Below, piece by piece: positions 53,094 to 64,000 of a DNA stretch of 64,000 nt. This DNA comes from Vicia villosa. Taxonomy: Eukaryota; Streptophyta; Magnoliopsida; Fabales; Fabaceae. The DNA lies in NCBI RefSeq assembly GCF_029867415.1, contig NW_026705220.1:744001-808000 (forward strand). The letters run 5' to 3'. The notes beneath the pieces were generated by a model that was not told where the DNA came from, searched no databases, and worked only from the letters and a program-made list of their open reading frames with translations. Both the position numbers and the translations under genes were made by a program. Position 1 is the stretch's first letter. The number at the start of each line of letters is the position of its first letter.

Positions 53094-54770
53094 AAGAAAA
53101 CATTCTTAGATCTATAAGAGATTCTAATACATGTCCACTTTTCCTATAAATACAACTAATCACTTACCTTTCAACAAACATGTTGCACCAACAACTAGAA
53201 AGTAATAGTGACAAATCATCATGTTTGAGATATGTTGTGAATGGGCATACTACTTAGTGGTGAGGGGGGCTTATAAGGAATCCTTCAACCTTAAATTTTT
53301 TGCTTAGTGAAAAATAGATCTTTTTGTGATATTAAATATGTAACAATGTTTATAAAAACAAGAAACAAATTTAAAATTTTTAGACTTTTAATATCTATAA
53401 AAGAGAAAATTAGAATAAGTCCACAATAGTTGCTGCCAAAAACCACAGCACACTGAATTTTCCAAGTTGTCTCACATATTAAATTATCAACAGTATATAT
53501 TGTTCTGTTTGTCGGATATTTATACTACACTCCTCCAAATCATATCAAATCAACACAAAACTAGTACTAATTTATTTATGGACAATTTATCATGGGAGGA
53601 TAACCATTGTAGTGTGTGAGAGGTGCAATGAAAAGAAATGAAAGAAAATTTGAATTGGATTTTATTCTATATTAAAAGAATTGATGTTAAATTAATTTCA
53701 TTTTAATTTAAATTTTATTAAAACTAAGGTTATTTATGTTTAAATATAGCTTGAATAAAAATAAGTTAAAAATTAAATTTTGAAATTTAAAATTATGTTT
53801 TGAGTCAAAATTTCAAATTTCAAATTTTAACTTTAAATTTTAAATTATTTTTATAAATAAAATCACAATACACATTACCTAATTATTACAATTACACATA
53901 ATATTTTATAGATTTAACGAATATGGATTAATGGTATAAAATAGTTTTATCCTATCATCTAATAGAAAATCAAGAGTAAGTCATATCATTAAAAAAATTT
54001 AATAAAAAAATGTAACAAAATACATAATCATCATTGATTAATTGTTTTCTCCTGTCAGTACATCATCATTTTTCTCATATTTCATAATAGTGTATACAAA
54101 TTTTCAATTATATTTTACTGGAATATCATCAAAATACTCTGTATATAAATACTTTATATTGTAAATAATTATTTTCTAACCTAGACAGTCTACGGATTAT
54201 GTTTCCTTTGAAATTGTAGTCTTTATGAAATGATTTGCAAATTCACAAAAGGGAAAAAAAAAAATAGAGACAAAGGAAAACTTGTCATTGATTGTTTGTT
54301 TATTTATCTTTATACATCAACTTATGTTGTCTGGGGTAGGACCTTAATTACTCACCCCACAACCACAGTGATCAAAGAAATGGAAAATTAATTTTTAATT
54401 AAGTCATATTAATGGTTATTTTATAATTATATTCGAAAATATCTGAACTCCATTTCTTAAAGTAACAAGATGAAACGTGTAACATTCTGAATTGTCTAAA
54501 ATTTATTAATAAAGGCAGTGTGTAATTGATAGAAATCAACTTACATACCTGAGCAAATAAGAAAATAAAAAAATATATATATCTTTGAATTACAAAATAA
54601 TATATGCATCTCTCCTAATGTCTACATGACTCATTTTGGTCAAATTCTAAAACAATCAACTCCCTTCTATCTTACCCTATTTATTATAAACATAAATCTA
54701 AATAATTAATAATGCTCTTAATAGTATAATAATTTTCCATTAATAATTTATAATAATGTAATAATTGCTA
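53094..54770. other. Intergenic AT-rich DNA
   Basis: No gene. The last 110 bases (54660-54770) resemble 57640-57720 and 57780-57888, see those entries. Confidence 0.5.
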
Positions 54771-54775
54771 CTTAA

Positions 54776-55235
54776 GGTCTGTTTGATAAAAATAGTGGTT
54801 GAATGATAAATTAGCTGATAGCTTATAGCTTATGGTTTATGGCTGATGATTGATAGCTTATAGTTGATGATTGAGACTGAAAGCTGATAAGCTAATTGAA
54901 GTGTTTGGTAAAATTAGTGGTTCAACTAACTTATAAATATAAAATGACATAAAAGATATTTAATAAATAATAATTTCATTTTTAATTAAAATAAATTATA
55001 AAGGATAAAAGTGGGTTTTTATTAAAATAATAAGGATAAAAAAAGGAAGAAAAAATGATAAGCTATAAGTTAAAACGCTATTTGAAATAGCGTCTGAAAA
55101 ATAAACTATAAGCTAACAAAATAAGCTATAAGCTCGTGATGAAAAATGTTATCAAACGAGTCTAAATTATCATTTGAGCTTATAAACTATAAGTTATAAG
55201 CTATAAGCTCAAAAATCCGTCTTACCAAACATACT
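54776..55235. mobile_element. MITE with GGTCTGTTTGATAA ends
   Basis: 460 bp, inverted ends GGTCTGTTTGATAA and TTACCAAACATACT (11 of 14 match) and an apparent 5 bp duplication CTTAA (54771-54775, 55236-55240). The subterminal parts are filled with AAGCTATAAGCT and TAGCTTATAGC motifs in both orientations. Non-coding. The superfamily is not certain; hAT- or Mutator-like are possible. Confidence 0.75.
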
Positions 55236-55240
55236 CTTAA

Positions 55241-55990
55241 AAATATAATTGTTTAGTAATATGTGAGGTCTAATAATACTTTGTGTTTTAAAGATTCACC
55301 TTACTCACATGGTGAAATAAATACACTGTATAAAAATGTATAGTCCTGGATTTCATAACTTAAAGTAGAAAGATTGATTTGTATAAGAAATAGGAAAAAT
55401 TTCCCATAGTCAAACTTGATAATTGTTGCTAGTCTTTCCGTAGGAATAGGAATAAATACTGTATGAGACTTGGCGTCTAATGGTTTTAGTAATGGTGATT
55501 GTTGGTCTAACCATTCTGACTATGGGCGCTTATTTGGTCCATCTTTAAATCTTAATTCTCTAATTTTCCCTATTGTGGAAGTTCTTAAGTGTGATGGTAT
55601 GAGTCATGTCAGGAGATCGCGTAACATGCACAAGACCAGAATCTTCACAATATTTGTATTATGCTCCTTCACCCCTTACACACACATGGTCTTCCTTCTC
55701 GGCTTCTGTTGTAATCACCGGGCATTCCTTTGAGTTAATCTCTCTTGTCAATGAATACACATTCTTCACTACGTCACCTTCGCAACCAAATTCGACATCC
55801 ACTTCACAAACTTCTTTTTTTGTTGTAGTTTTTCGATCCGTGAGTCTTCAATTTCACCAGTGTGAGTGCATTTTTTCGTTATATATGTTTTGCATGTTGT
55901 CAAAAACTATGAAAACTTTAGCATTTCTGTATATTAGACGGTATTCTCTGAGTCTTAATGTGAATCTTAGTATTAGGAAGCTAAGAATGT
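55241..55990. other. Intergenic DNA with one unexplained open frame
   Basis: The + strand frame 55467-55733 (LASNGFSNGDCWSNHSDYGR, then FPIVEVLKCDGMSHVRR) has some coding character but no ATG and no family that I recognise. An overlapping frame at 55606-56052 is probably spurious. 55241-55300 matches 58333-58390. Confidence 0.3.
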
Positions 55991-57636
<1,646 letters not shown>

Positions 57637-57888
57637 TGTGTAATAAAATGTAATTGCTCCTAATAAGATAATAATTCCCCTTTAACCACTCATAATAATA
57701 CGATAGTTGCTATTTAAAAATTGTTAGGTTTAAGTTTTAAAACACTAAGATATTAAAACTCTAAGATAATAATTCCCCTACTTATTTTAAACATAAAACT
57801 ACATAACTAATAAAATGTAATTGCTCCTAATAATATAATAACCCCCCTTTAAGGACTCATAATAATATGATAGTTGCTATTTAAAAAC
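57637..57888. repeat. Direct duplication of a roughly 90 bp unit
   Basis: TAATAAAATGTAATTGCTCC begins near 57640 and near 57808. Both units run through CTCATAATAATA, GATAGTTGCTATTTAAAAA and a few bases of a TTAGGTTT motif. The first unit therefore seems to include a short relic of the TRIM LTR start. Confidence 0.8.
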
Positions 57889-58327
57889 TCTTAGGTTTCA
57901 AGTGTGAAAGTGCTAAAGTTCCACATCGATTAAGAATGGAGGAAATGTTGATTTTATAAGAGAGGTGACTCATACCCTTATTGCCTTAAGGATTTGGGTG
58001 GATATGTGGCGTCAAGGTCTCTTGGATCATGATATTTAGCTCATTGACACTTTCCACGCTCCCTGGACTCCCCAATAAGTGGTATTAGAGTCAGGTTGGA
58101 TCGGTAAGGGAACAGAAGTGGATCCTATTGTAAATCAAAGCTAGAGATGTGGGTGACTCACACTTGTAGGGGAGATTGTGGGGTTTTTAGTGTGAAAGTG
58201 TTAAAATCTCACATCGACTAGGAATGAAGGAAAATGTTGGATTTATAAGACAGGTGACGTATACCTCATTACCTTAAGGTTTTTAGTGGATCTGTGACAC
58301 TTCTAGCACTCCCCATACTCTCCAACA
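57889..58327 (+). mobile_element. TRIM (terminal-repeat retrotransposon in miniature)
   Basis: 439 bp with LTRs at 57889-58077 and 58177-58327, flanked by the 5 bp duplication AAAAC (57884-57888 and 58328-58332). Directly after the first LTR the primer site TGGTATTAGAGTCAGG (58080-58095) matches initiator-Met tRNA with two changes. A purine tract (GTAGGGGAGATT) precedes the second LTR. The 99 bp interior cannot encode protein. The LTRs share GTGTGAAAGTG and CACATCGA and differ by an indel of about 35 bp. TRIMs depend on other elements for mobility. Confidence 0.9.
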
Positions 58328-58545
58328 AAAACATAATTGCTAAGTCATATGAGAGGTCTAACAATAGTATTCTTAATTTATTCAATGTTCAACTATGACA
58401 AAACATATATGATCTTATTTAGTTATGATTTAATTATGATCGATGTATAATAAGACCTTATTTAACTATTGTTTAACCACCGCTAAATTAGAGATCATGC
58501 ACAATAGTCTCGCTTGCACATTTTTTTCACCGACCTAGTACTATT

Positions 58546-59689
58546 TGAAGGATAGAAAAACACTTAGAAAGGGGGGTTTGAATAAGTGTAGCTTTAAAAC
58601 TTGTAAGATAAAAACAATTTGCACAATGACTTTTATCCTGGTTCGTTGTTAACTAAACTACTCCAGTCCACCCCCTTGGAGTGATTTACCTCACCTGAGG
58701 ATTTAATCCACTAATCACACGAGATTACAATGGTTTTCCACTTAGACAACTTCTAAGTCTTCTAGAGTATACTGATCACAACCTGATCACTCTAGGAACA
58801 ATCTGCTTAGATACCCTCTAAGACTTTCTAGAGTATACTGATCAACAACCTGATCACTCTAGTTCTTACAACTTAATGTAAACAAATTCTTTTAAGAGTT
58901 ACAATGCTTCTTATAAAGCTATTATCACAACTGTGATTTTCTCTTAAGTTTAAGCTTAATCCCACTAAAGTATTACAACAGCAATATAATGAGGTTGATG
59001 ATGAAGTTTGAGAGCTTTTTGAATTTGACAGCGTTTCTGTATTTGCGCAAGTGTTGTATTCAGAATTCGTAACATAACTTCTCATCAGAACTTTATATTT
59101 ATAGGCGTTTGAGAAGATGACCGTTGGGAGCATTTAATGCTTTGCGTATTCCGTACAACATTGCATTTAATGTTTCACTCTTTTGTCAACTACCTCAAGC
59201 CTTGCTTTCACTGTGTCTACTGACATTGCCTTTCATAGCTTTCAACGTTCCTTTTTTCAGTCAGCGTAGCCTGTCAGCTAGTACTTGCTTCTGATCTGAT
59301 GTTTGTGTGAACAACGTTTGAATATCATCAGAGTCAAACAGCTTGGTGCAGAGCATCTTCTTGTCTTCTGACCTTGAAGTGCTTCTGAGCGTGATACCAT
59401 GAGAACTTCAGTGCTTCTGCTTCTGATCTCAAGTCCTTCTGATGCTTCCATAGACCCATGTTCTGATTCTGCTTGACCATCTTCTGATGTCTTGCCAGAC
59501 CATGTTCTGATGTTGCATGCTGAACCTTCTGAGTCAGTGCTTCTTGCGCTGATTTTGTGCATACTCTTTATATAATTCCTGAAATGGAAATTGCATAGTA
59601 TTAGAGTACCACATTATCTCATACAAAATTCATATACATTGTTATCATCAAAACTAAGAATATTGATCAGAACAAATCTTGTTCTAACA
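58546..59689 (-). repeat. Sirevirus 3' LTR
   Basis: 1,144 bp. On the minus strand it begins TGTTAGAACAAGATTTG after the purine tract and ends TTTTTCTATCCTTCA. The 3' part contains a duplicated segment (TAGAGTGATCAGGTTGTTG, near 58760 and 58850) and a C-run typical of these LTRs. Confidence 0.85.
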
Positions 59690-59705
59690 ATCTCTCCCTT
59701 TTTTA
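59690..59705 (-). other. Polypurine tract next to the Sirevirus LTR
   Basis: On the minus strand AAAAAAGGGAGAGATT ends directly at the LTR. Additional purine tracts are found further in. Confidence 0.8.
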
Positions 59706-59811
59706 TGATGACAAAAACATATATAAATGATATGAATTTGCGATCAGAATATCATACGGCTAAAGACAATTACATAGCTATAGCATAAGCATATAAACAT
59801 AGTGTGTGAAT

Positions 59812-59870
59812 ATGTCTCCCCCTGAGATTAACAATCTCCCCCTGAGATAAATAATCTCCCCCTGAAATAA
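59812..59870 (-). repeat. Repeated additional polypurine tracts
   Basis: Three tandem units of TCTCCCCCTGAGATWAAYAA on the plus strand, that is TCAGGGGGAGA on the coding strand. A further AAAAAGGGGGAGAAAAT lies at about 60508-60525. Multiple purine tracts upstream of the 3' LTR are described for Sireviruses. Confidence 0.85.
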
Positions 59871-60703
59871 ATACTGGAAGAAATTTATAAATAAAGGACT
59901 TCCCTGAGTATTTTCCATTTCAGTTGAGACGATCACATATGCTTAGATCTTCAGAACATTCACAGCTTCTGATTCTTGCTTCCATAGGACAACTTCAGAG
60001 CTTGAATTTCTTCTTGAATCATTGCATGCTAGATTGTATCAGAACATTGTTGAATGTACCATAGCATCTCTACATCCTGAAATGTTACAGAACAAGCTAA
60101 ACGACAAAAGTCAAAGCATGAATGAGTCAGAGCATAAAATATGTATCAGAACATATAATTATGTATCAGAGCAAACAATAATGTTTCAGAGCATATTTTA
60201 GAACTAAAAACATGCATCAGAACATATAAGGAATAAGAATGTGTTAGAGCATATTGTATCATCAGAATATCAGAACATTCTTCCTTCTTGCTTCTGATCT
60301 TGAAGCTTTACAGCACTCAGCTTGCTTCAAATTCCATGAGCTTGATTCTATACAGAATTGCTTTTCCCCATGTCTTTGCTTCTCATGTTGAGCCTTTAAG
60401 AAGATCTTCACTTCCTGCAAAACACTCAAAGACACAGAACTTGTAAATTCTTGTTAGAAATGTGGAGACTTTCTCCCAGCAACTGATAATATAAATCAGA
60501 TCATTTATCACATTTTCTCCCCCTTTTTGTCATAACATCAAAAAACATAAAAGATTCAGATGAAAAAAACAAACAATATGAGAGAAGGAAGGATAATATT
60601 CATTGATTAGCAAAAGGATAATTGTTAGAAGTACAAGGAGGATGCATAGAAAGCAGATGCAAAAACAAAGAGAAACTACTAAGACACAAAGACTAAGACG
60701 ACC
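59871..60703 (-). other. Sirevirus spacer between envelope-like ORF and 3' LTR
   Basis: No open frame. AT-rich with repeated CAGAACAT / CAGAGCATA motifs around 60040-60270. Confidence 0.6.
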
Positions 60704-63074
60704 CTAGCTTAGACATAATCTTGGCCAGCATGTCGCATTGCTCTCAGTCTGCCTCTCCATGAAAGTGCGGAACTCAGCATTGATCGTGCCTTGCTCGTCC
60801 ATGCGAGAAGATAGCTCAGCTTGATTCTTCTGAATAACCTCTAGAGTCTTCACCAGAAGAAAGGGTTCACCAGAAGAAGCTTCACAACTTCTGTCCAGAG
60901 GGACAGCATTCTGAACCGCAGCTTCCATTGTCAGATCATCACCTTGATTTTCCTCAACAGGAATAGTTTCAGCAGGATGATCTTCAGCATCAGCTTCTTT
61001 CATAGAAGCATCTCCTTCATATTCTGCAGCAGGAATATCAGAATCTCCATTCTCAAGAGCCTGAAGAATGGCAGCAAGATTCCTTGGGGCAGAAGGACCT
61101 TCAACTTCTGGTGGATCAACAACTTCTGGAATGACCAAGCTTGGGTCTTCCTCAGAAGGATTCTCCCTCAGAAATTCAAACAAGGACTTGAAGTCTCTAG
61201 TCAGAACTGGATACTTAGGTCTCCATACCACAATATCCCTGCAAGGGTTGTCCAACAGCTCATCAACAAACATCTTCTCCTCAAGAACTCTGTTGTTTCT
61301 GATGGGATGATAATAGACACCATTATCAACCTCAAGAAGATAACCAGCATAACCAGGAGCAGCAGCCACTAGTCTCTTCTAAACAGCCATAGCTCCAACT
61401 TGAAAATCCTGGCGAAAGCTTCTCCAGAGGTTTCTAGTAGAAACATCATCAAGACCATTGAAGAAGGCATCCTTCAAGAGATCCAGCCTACTGATAACTT
61501 CATTTCTAAACAACTCCAGGAAAATATGAGGTTCACGTTCAGGAGGGTTGAAGGTGAATTTGTAGTCAGGGTAGAGAAGGCATTATGGGTTGGATTTTCT
61601 GGTAGGAAGGAGATGGGATATGGAAGGTGGAGGTGTTGTGGTTGAAGAAGATGGAATATCTATGGAGATGGTTGATGAGGATGGTATATTAGTGGGGAGG
61701 ATTGATGATGATGATGATGATGATGGGATATCAGAAGGTGTGGGAGGACAGACATTTAGTGGAGTGGGGTTTAAAACAGGTGTAGAAAGAGATGGTTGAG
61801 AAGGATTTGGAATGGTGAAGGTGTTTTGAGGTTTAGAGGGAGGAGGTTGGGTAGAAGATTGAGGTTCAGAAGGAGGTGGTCGGTATACTTGCCTGGAGAA
61901 GTTACCAGTTCTTATTGCTTGAAAAGAATCTACTTTAAGAGGGTCATAAGTGACCTTCTGCCTCTTAGCTTCTCTAGCAGCTTCTTCTGCAGCCTTTCTC
62001 TTCAGCCTTTCTTCTTGCTTCCTCTGAGCCTTCTTCTGAAGATCAGCTTGAGAGGGAAGCACTCTTCCACGAATCCACGCAGGATCAACAGAAGATTGAG
62101 TTCTAACAGAAGCTTCCAAATAGCGCTTAACAGCCTTGTGAAGTTCTGCTTGGAACATTGTAGCAAAACCTTCCACAGGAGTTCTTCTAGACATGATATC
62201 TGGGAAGCTTGCAGGAGCAGAAGTTACATCTCTGATAATTTGCATCCTTAACAGATCAACACCATTGAAGACAGGACCTTGAATAATTCCAAAGAACCTA
62301 GGAGTTCCAATAGTCCTTAGGGAGTCCATCAAATTACTTTCTATCAAAATATCTGAGATCATTCTGGCGAAAGGAATAGTATTTCTTTGAAGATGAGGAT
62401 ACTTCTCACGTTCTTCATCCCTTGACTCCTCAATAGCCAACTTCAGATTCTGAAAGAGAATGTTGGATATGTTGAGTTCAATTCTTCTTTCAATGCAGTA
62501 AGAGAGTGTATTTGTGATCAGGACTGATGTAAGAGGAGGAGAACGATTGCCTTCTGTGATGGAGAGAACCCAGAATAATTTCAGCCCACACTTGATAAAA
62601 CGCCCTCAATGTACCGGTTTTATGAGATTCAATACCAGTAGCAAGTGAGATTTGTTTTTCAACTTGTAGCCAGTTAACTCTACCATGAAGAGGACCAGTG
62701 CATCCTTCTTCATCATCCAAGTTGTACAGTTTCCTGATCAGTTTCTCAGTTATCACAACTTCATGCCCTAGCACGAAGGAGATGATAGCAGTTGGAGTAA
62801 CGGTTGCATGAGCCCAGAAGTCTTTCGCAAGAGTTGGATAAATTGGTCCAACCAATCTACCAAGATAATTTGACCAGCCTTGTTCCAAGATTCTTGCATC
62901 AGGATGGGAACCATTTGCTTTCAGATTTTCAAAATTCACAGCAGACTCACAAAGAACTTCCAACTCTTCAGTAGGAATGGAGCAGGTTTTCAACGGAGCA
63001 AAATCACGCTTGCTCATAACCAGTTGAGTGGATGATACTTCTGTTTGGCTTGCATAGCTTGATGAAGGATTCAT
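60704..63074 (-). pseudogene. Sirevirus envelope-like 3' ORF
   Basis: ATG at 63074. The first part (MNPSSSYASQTEV, then NLKANGSHPDARILEQGWSN and YPTLAKDFWAHATVT) resembles the plant transposon protein domain found in envelope-like ORFs of legume Sireviruses. The frame shifts near 62497. The middle part (62440-61583) ends in a Pro/Ser-rich low-complexity tract. After TAA 61583-61585 the same frame continues to 60704, broken once more by TAG at 61381-61379. The C-terminus (VIQKNQAELSSRMDEQGTIN) predicts a coiled coil. I see no signal peptide or clear membrane segment, so a true envelope role is not supported. A Lys/Arg-rich helix lies at about 61930-62050. Confidence 0.65.
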
Positions 63075-63558
63075 GGTGAAATGCTTGGTTTCAGAATAAA
63101 GCTAGGGTTCGTGCGATGAATGCAAAGAGAGAGACAAATGAATAGAGAGGGAGCGAAAAAGATGAAATGAAGATGAAGCGGGTAGATGAATAATAATAAA
63201 TGCAGTATGGTTTAATGAAATGATTAAAAAAAACATGACATCAATATGCATTTAATGAGAAATGACGTTAGGAGAGATAAAGTGACAAAATGAAATGATT
63301 TGCACAGTTACCTAGGGCGGCGTCTCCTCAACTGCACGCATGCTTGTCCAGAAATAGTAAACATGTGTTTGTTTTCTGGAAAGACTGGTGACAGCTGTTT
63401 TGCTTTAAAAGAGCTTCTGAATCAACTTAGATAGTGAAACATTAGTGATAACAGAATCAGAACTTCTAATTGATCATTATCAGAACTTCTTATAAACACA
63501 AAGTCCTAGCACATTTCAGAATATACCCATACATAAGACATAAGATCTTCTCATCTTC
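63075..63558 (-). other. Spacer between Sirevirus pol and the 3' ORF
   Basis: Non-coding, 484 bp. It contains purine-rich GAGAGAGACAAATG-type text just upstream of the 3' ORF start. No promoter or splice signal can be called with confidence. Confidence 0.5.
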
Positions 63559-64000
63559 TCATTCTGGGCATAAATCCATACTGATATTTTTCAGAATGAA
63601 CTTAAACCTATCTTCAACAAGGGGTTTTGTAAAGATATCAGCCCATTGATGGTCTGTATCCACAAAGTTTAAAGAGAGAACACCCTTCTGAACATAGTCC
63701 CTAATGAAATGATGTTTAATCTCAATATGTTTAGCTTTGGAATGTAAGATAGGATTCTTTGATAGACATATAGCAGAAGTATTATCACAGAAGATAGGAA
63801 TGTTACTCTCATATATTTGATAATCTTCTAGCTGACTCTTCATCCAGAGCATTTGTGTGCTACAATCAGCAACAACAACATATTCTGCTTCTGTTGTTGA
63901 GAGGGCAATGGTAGCTTGCTTCTTGCTGTACCAGGAGATCAGATGACTTCCTAGAAATTGACAACTTCCAGAAGTACTCTTCCTTTCAATTCTATCTCCA
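63559..64000 (-). CDS. Sirevirus pol, RNase H end (partial)
   Basis: An open frame from the window edge to TAA at 63559. Motifs in order: HLISWYSKKQATIALSTTEA (catalytic Glu region), MLWMKSQLEDY, PIFCDNTSAICLSKNPILHS, KAKHIEIKHHFIRDYVQKG and WADIFTKPLVEDRFKFI. This is the C-terminal RNase H of a Ty1/copia polyprotein, Sirevirus branch. The visible 147 codons carry no defect. The reverse transcriptase lies outside the window, so the state of the whole pol is unknown. Confidence 0.92.
   Translation of the reverse strand, partial: GDRIERKSTSGSCQFLGSHLISWYSKKQATIALSTTEAEYVVVADCSTQMLWMKSQLEDYQIYESNIPIFCDNTSAICLSKNPILHSKAKHIEIKHHFIRDYVQKGVLSLNFVDTDHQWADIFTKPLVEDRFKFILKNISMDLCPE

Larger units (their letters stand above)
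58546..64000 (-). mobile_element. Sirevirus (Ty1/copia), 3' half, continues beyond the window
   Basis: Read on the minus strand: RNase H (64000-63559), spacer, envelope-like ORF region (63074-60704), a spacer with several polypurine tracts, and the 3' LTR (59689-58546). An extra ORF after pol and repeated purine tracts are Sirevirus hallmarks. The five bases next to the LTR are CTATT (58541-58545); the partner copy lies outside the window. Confidence 0.88.

Noticed and set aside
57889..58327. TRIM identified as Cassandra
   Set aside because: Cassandra LTRs carry 5S rRNA-derived sequence with internal promoter boxes. I see no such sequence here, so I keep the general TRIM call.
61796..62251. 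Plus-strand frames opposite the Sirevirus 3' ORF (also 60944-61372)
   Set aside because: The minus-strand frame is longer, has a consistent domain order and lies in the orientation of pol and LTR.

Overview
The window reads as plant nuclear DNA and is almost entirely transposable elements. I find no intact host gene, no tRNA or rRNA gene and no CRISPR array. A giant Ogre-type (Ty3/gypsy, Tat lineage) retrotransposon with a 6.4 kb LTR and an extra ORF before gag, Sirevirus-like Ty1/copia elements and several hAT, CACTA and Harbinger derivatives point to a legume, most plausibly of the large-genome tribe Fabeae (pea, vetch, Lathyrus, lentil). The organism call is inference from element families.

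Layout. 1-15005 holds two copies of one segment (1-5746 and 11461-15005): the end of an old Copia pol, its LTR, flanking DNA and a (TA)n array. Copy 1 was hit by a complete 4.9 kb Copia element (476-5377, TSD GATAA) and copy 2 by a 2.65 kb CACTA element (11838-14487, TSD ACA). Between the copies lie an AT-rich DNA element and the 5' end of a Sirevirus. 15004-15663 has a hAT MITE and a near-perfect 296 bp palindrome. 15664-19536 is mostly featureless, with two small hairpins and one unidentified coding remnant. 19537-42950 is an Ogre element cut off in reverse transcriptase. Nested in it, each supported by target-site duplications, are a hAT MITE (24158-24779), a 3.7 kb solo LTR (26334-30022) and a 5.95 kb hAT transposon (34805-40754) that itself holds a 1.5 kb solo LTR (37106-38647). 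43000-47500 has two copies of a hAT MITE, one nested in a Harbinger MITE, and a LINE scrap. 47493-53081 is an L1-type LINE with poly(A) and a 12 bp TSD. 54700-58330 has a MITE, a Sirevirus-like LTR copy with a long compound microsatellite, and a 439 bp TRIM. 58546-64000 is the 3' half of a Sirevirus on the minus strand with an envelope-like extra ORF.

None of the transposition genes looks functional: each has stops or frameshifts. Many stops are TAG or TGA at conserved tryptophan positions, as expected from deamination of methylated cytosine in silenced repeats. I did not find a new biological system. The most interesting signals are the nesting order, the palindrome, the duplicated segments with different later insertions, and the symmetric GTCGAC motif arrays in one LTR family.
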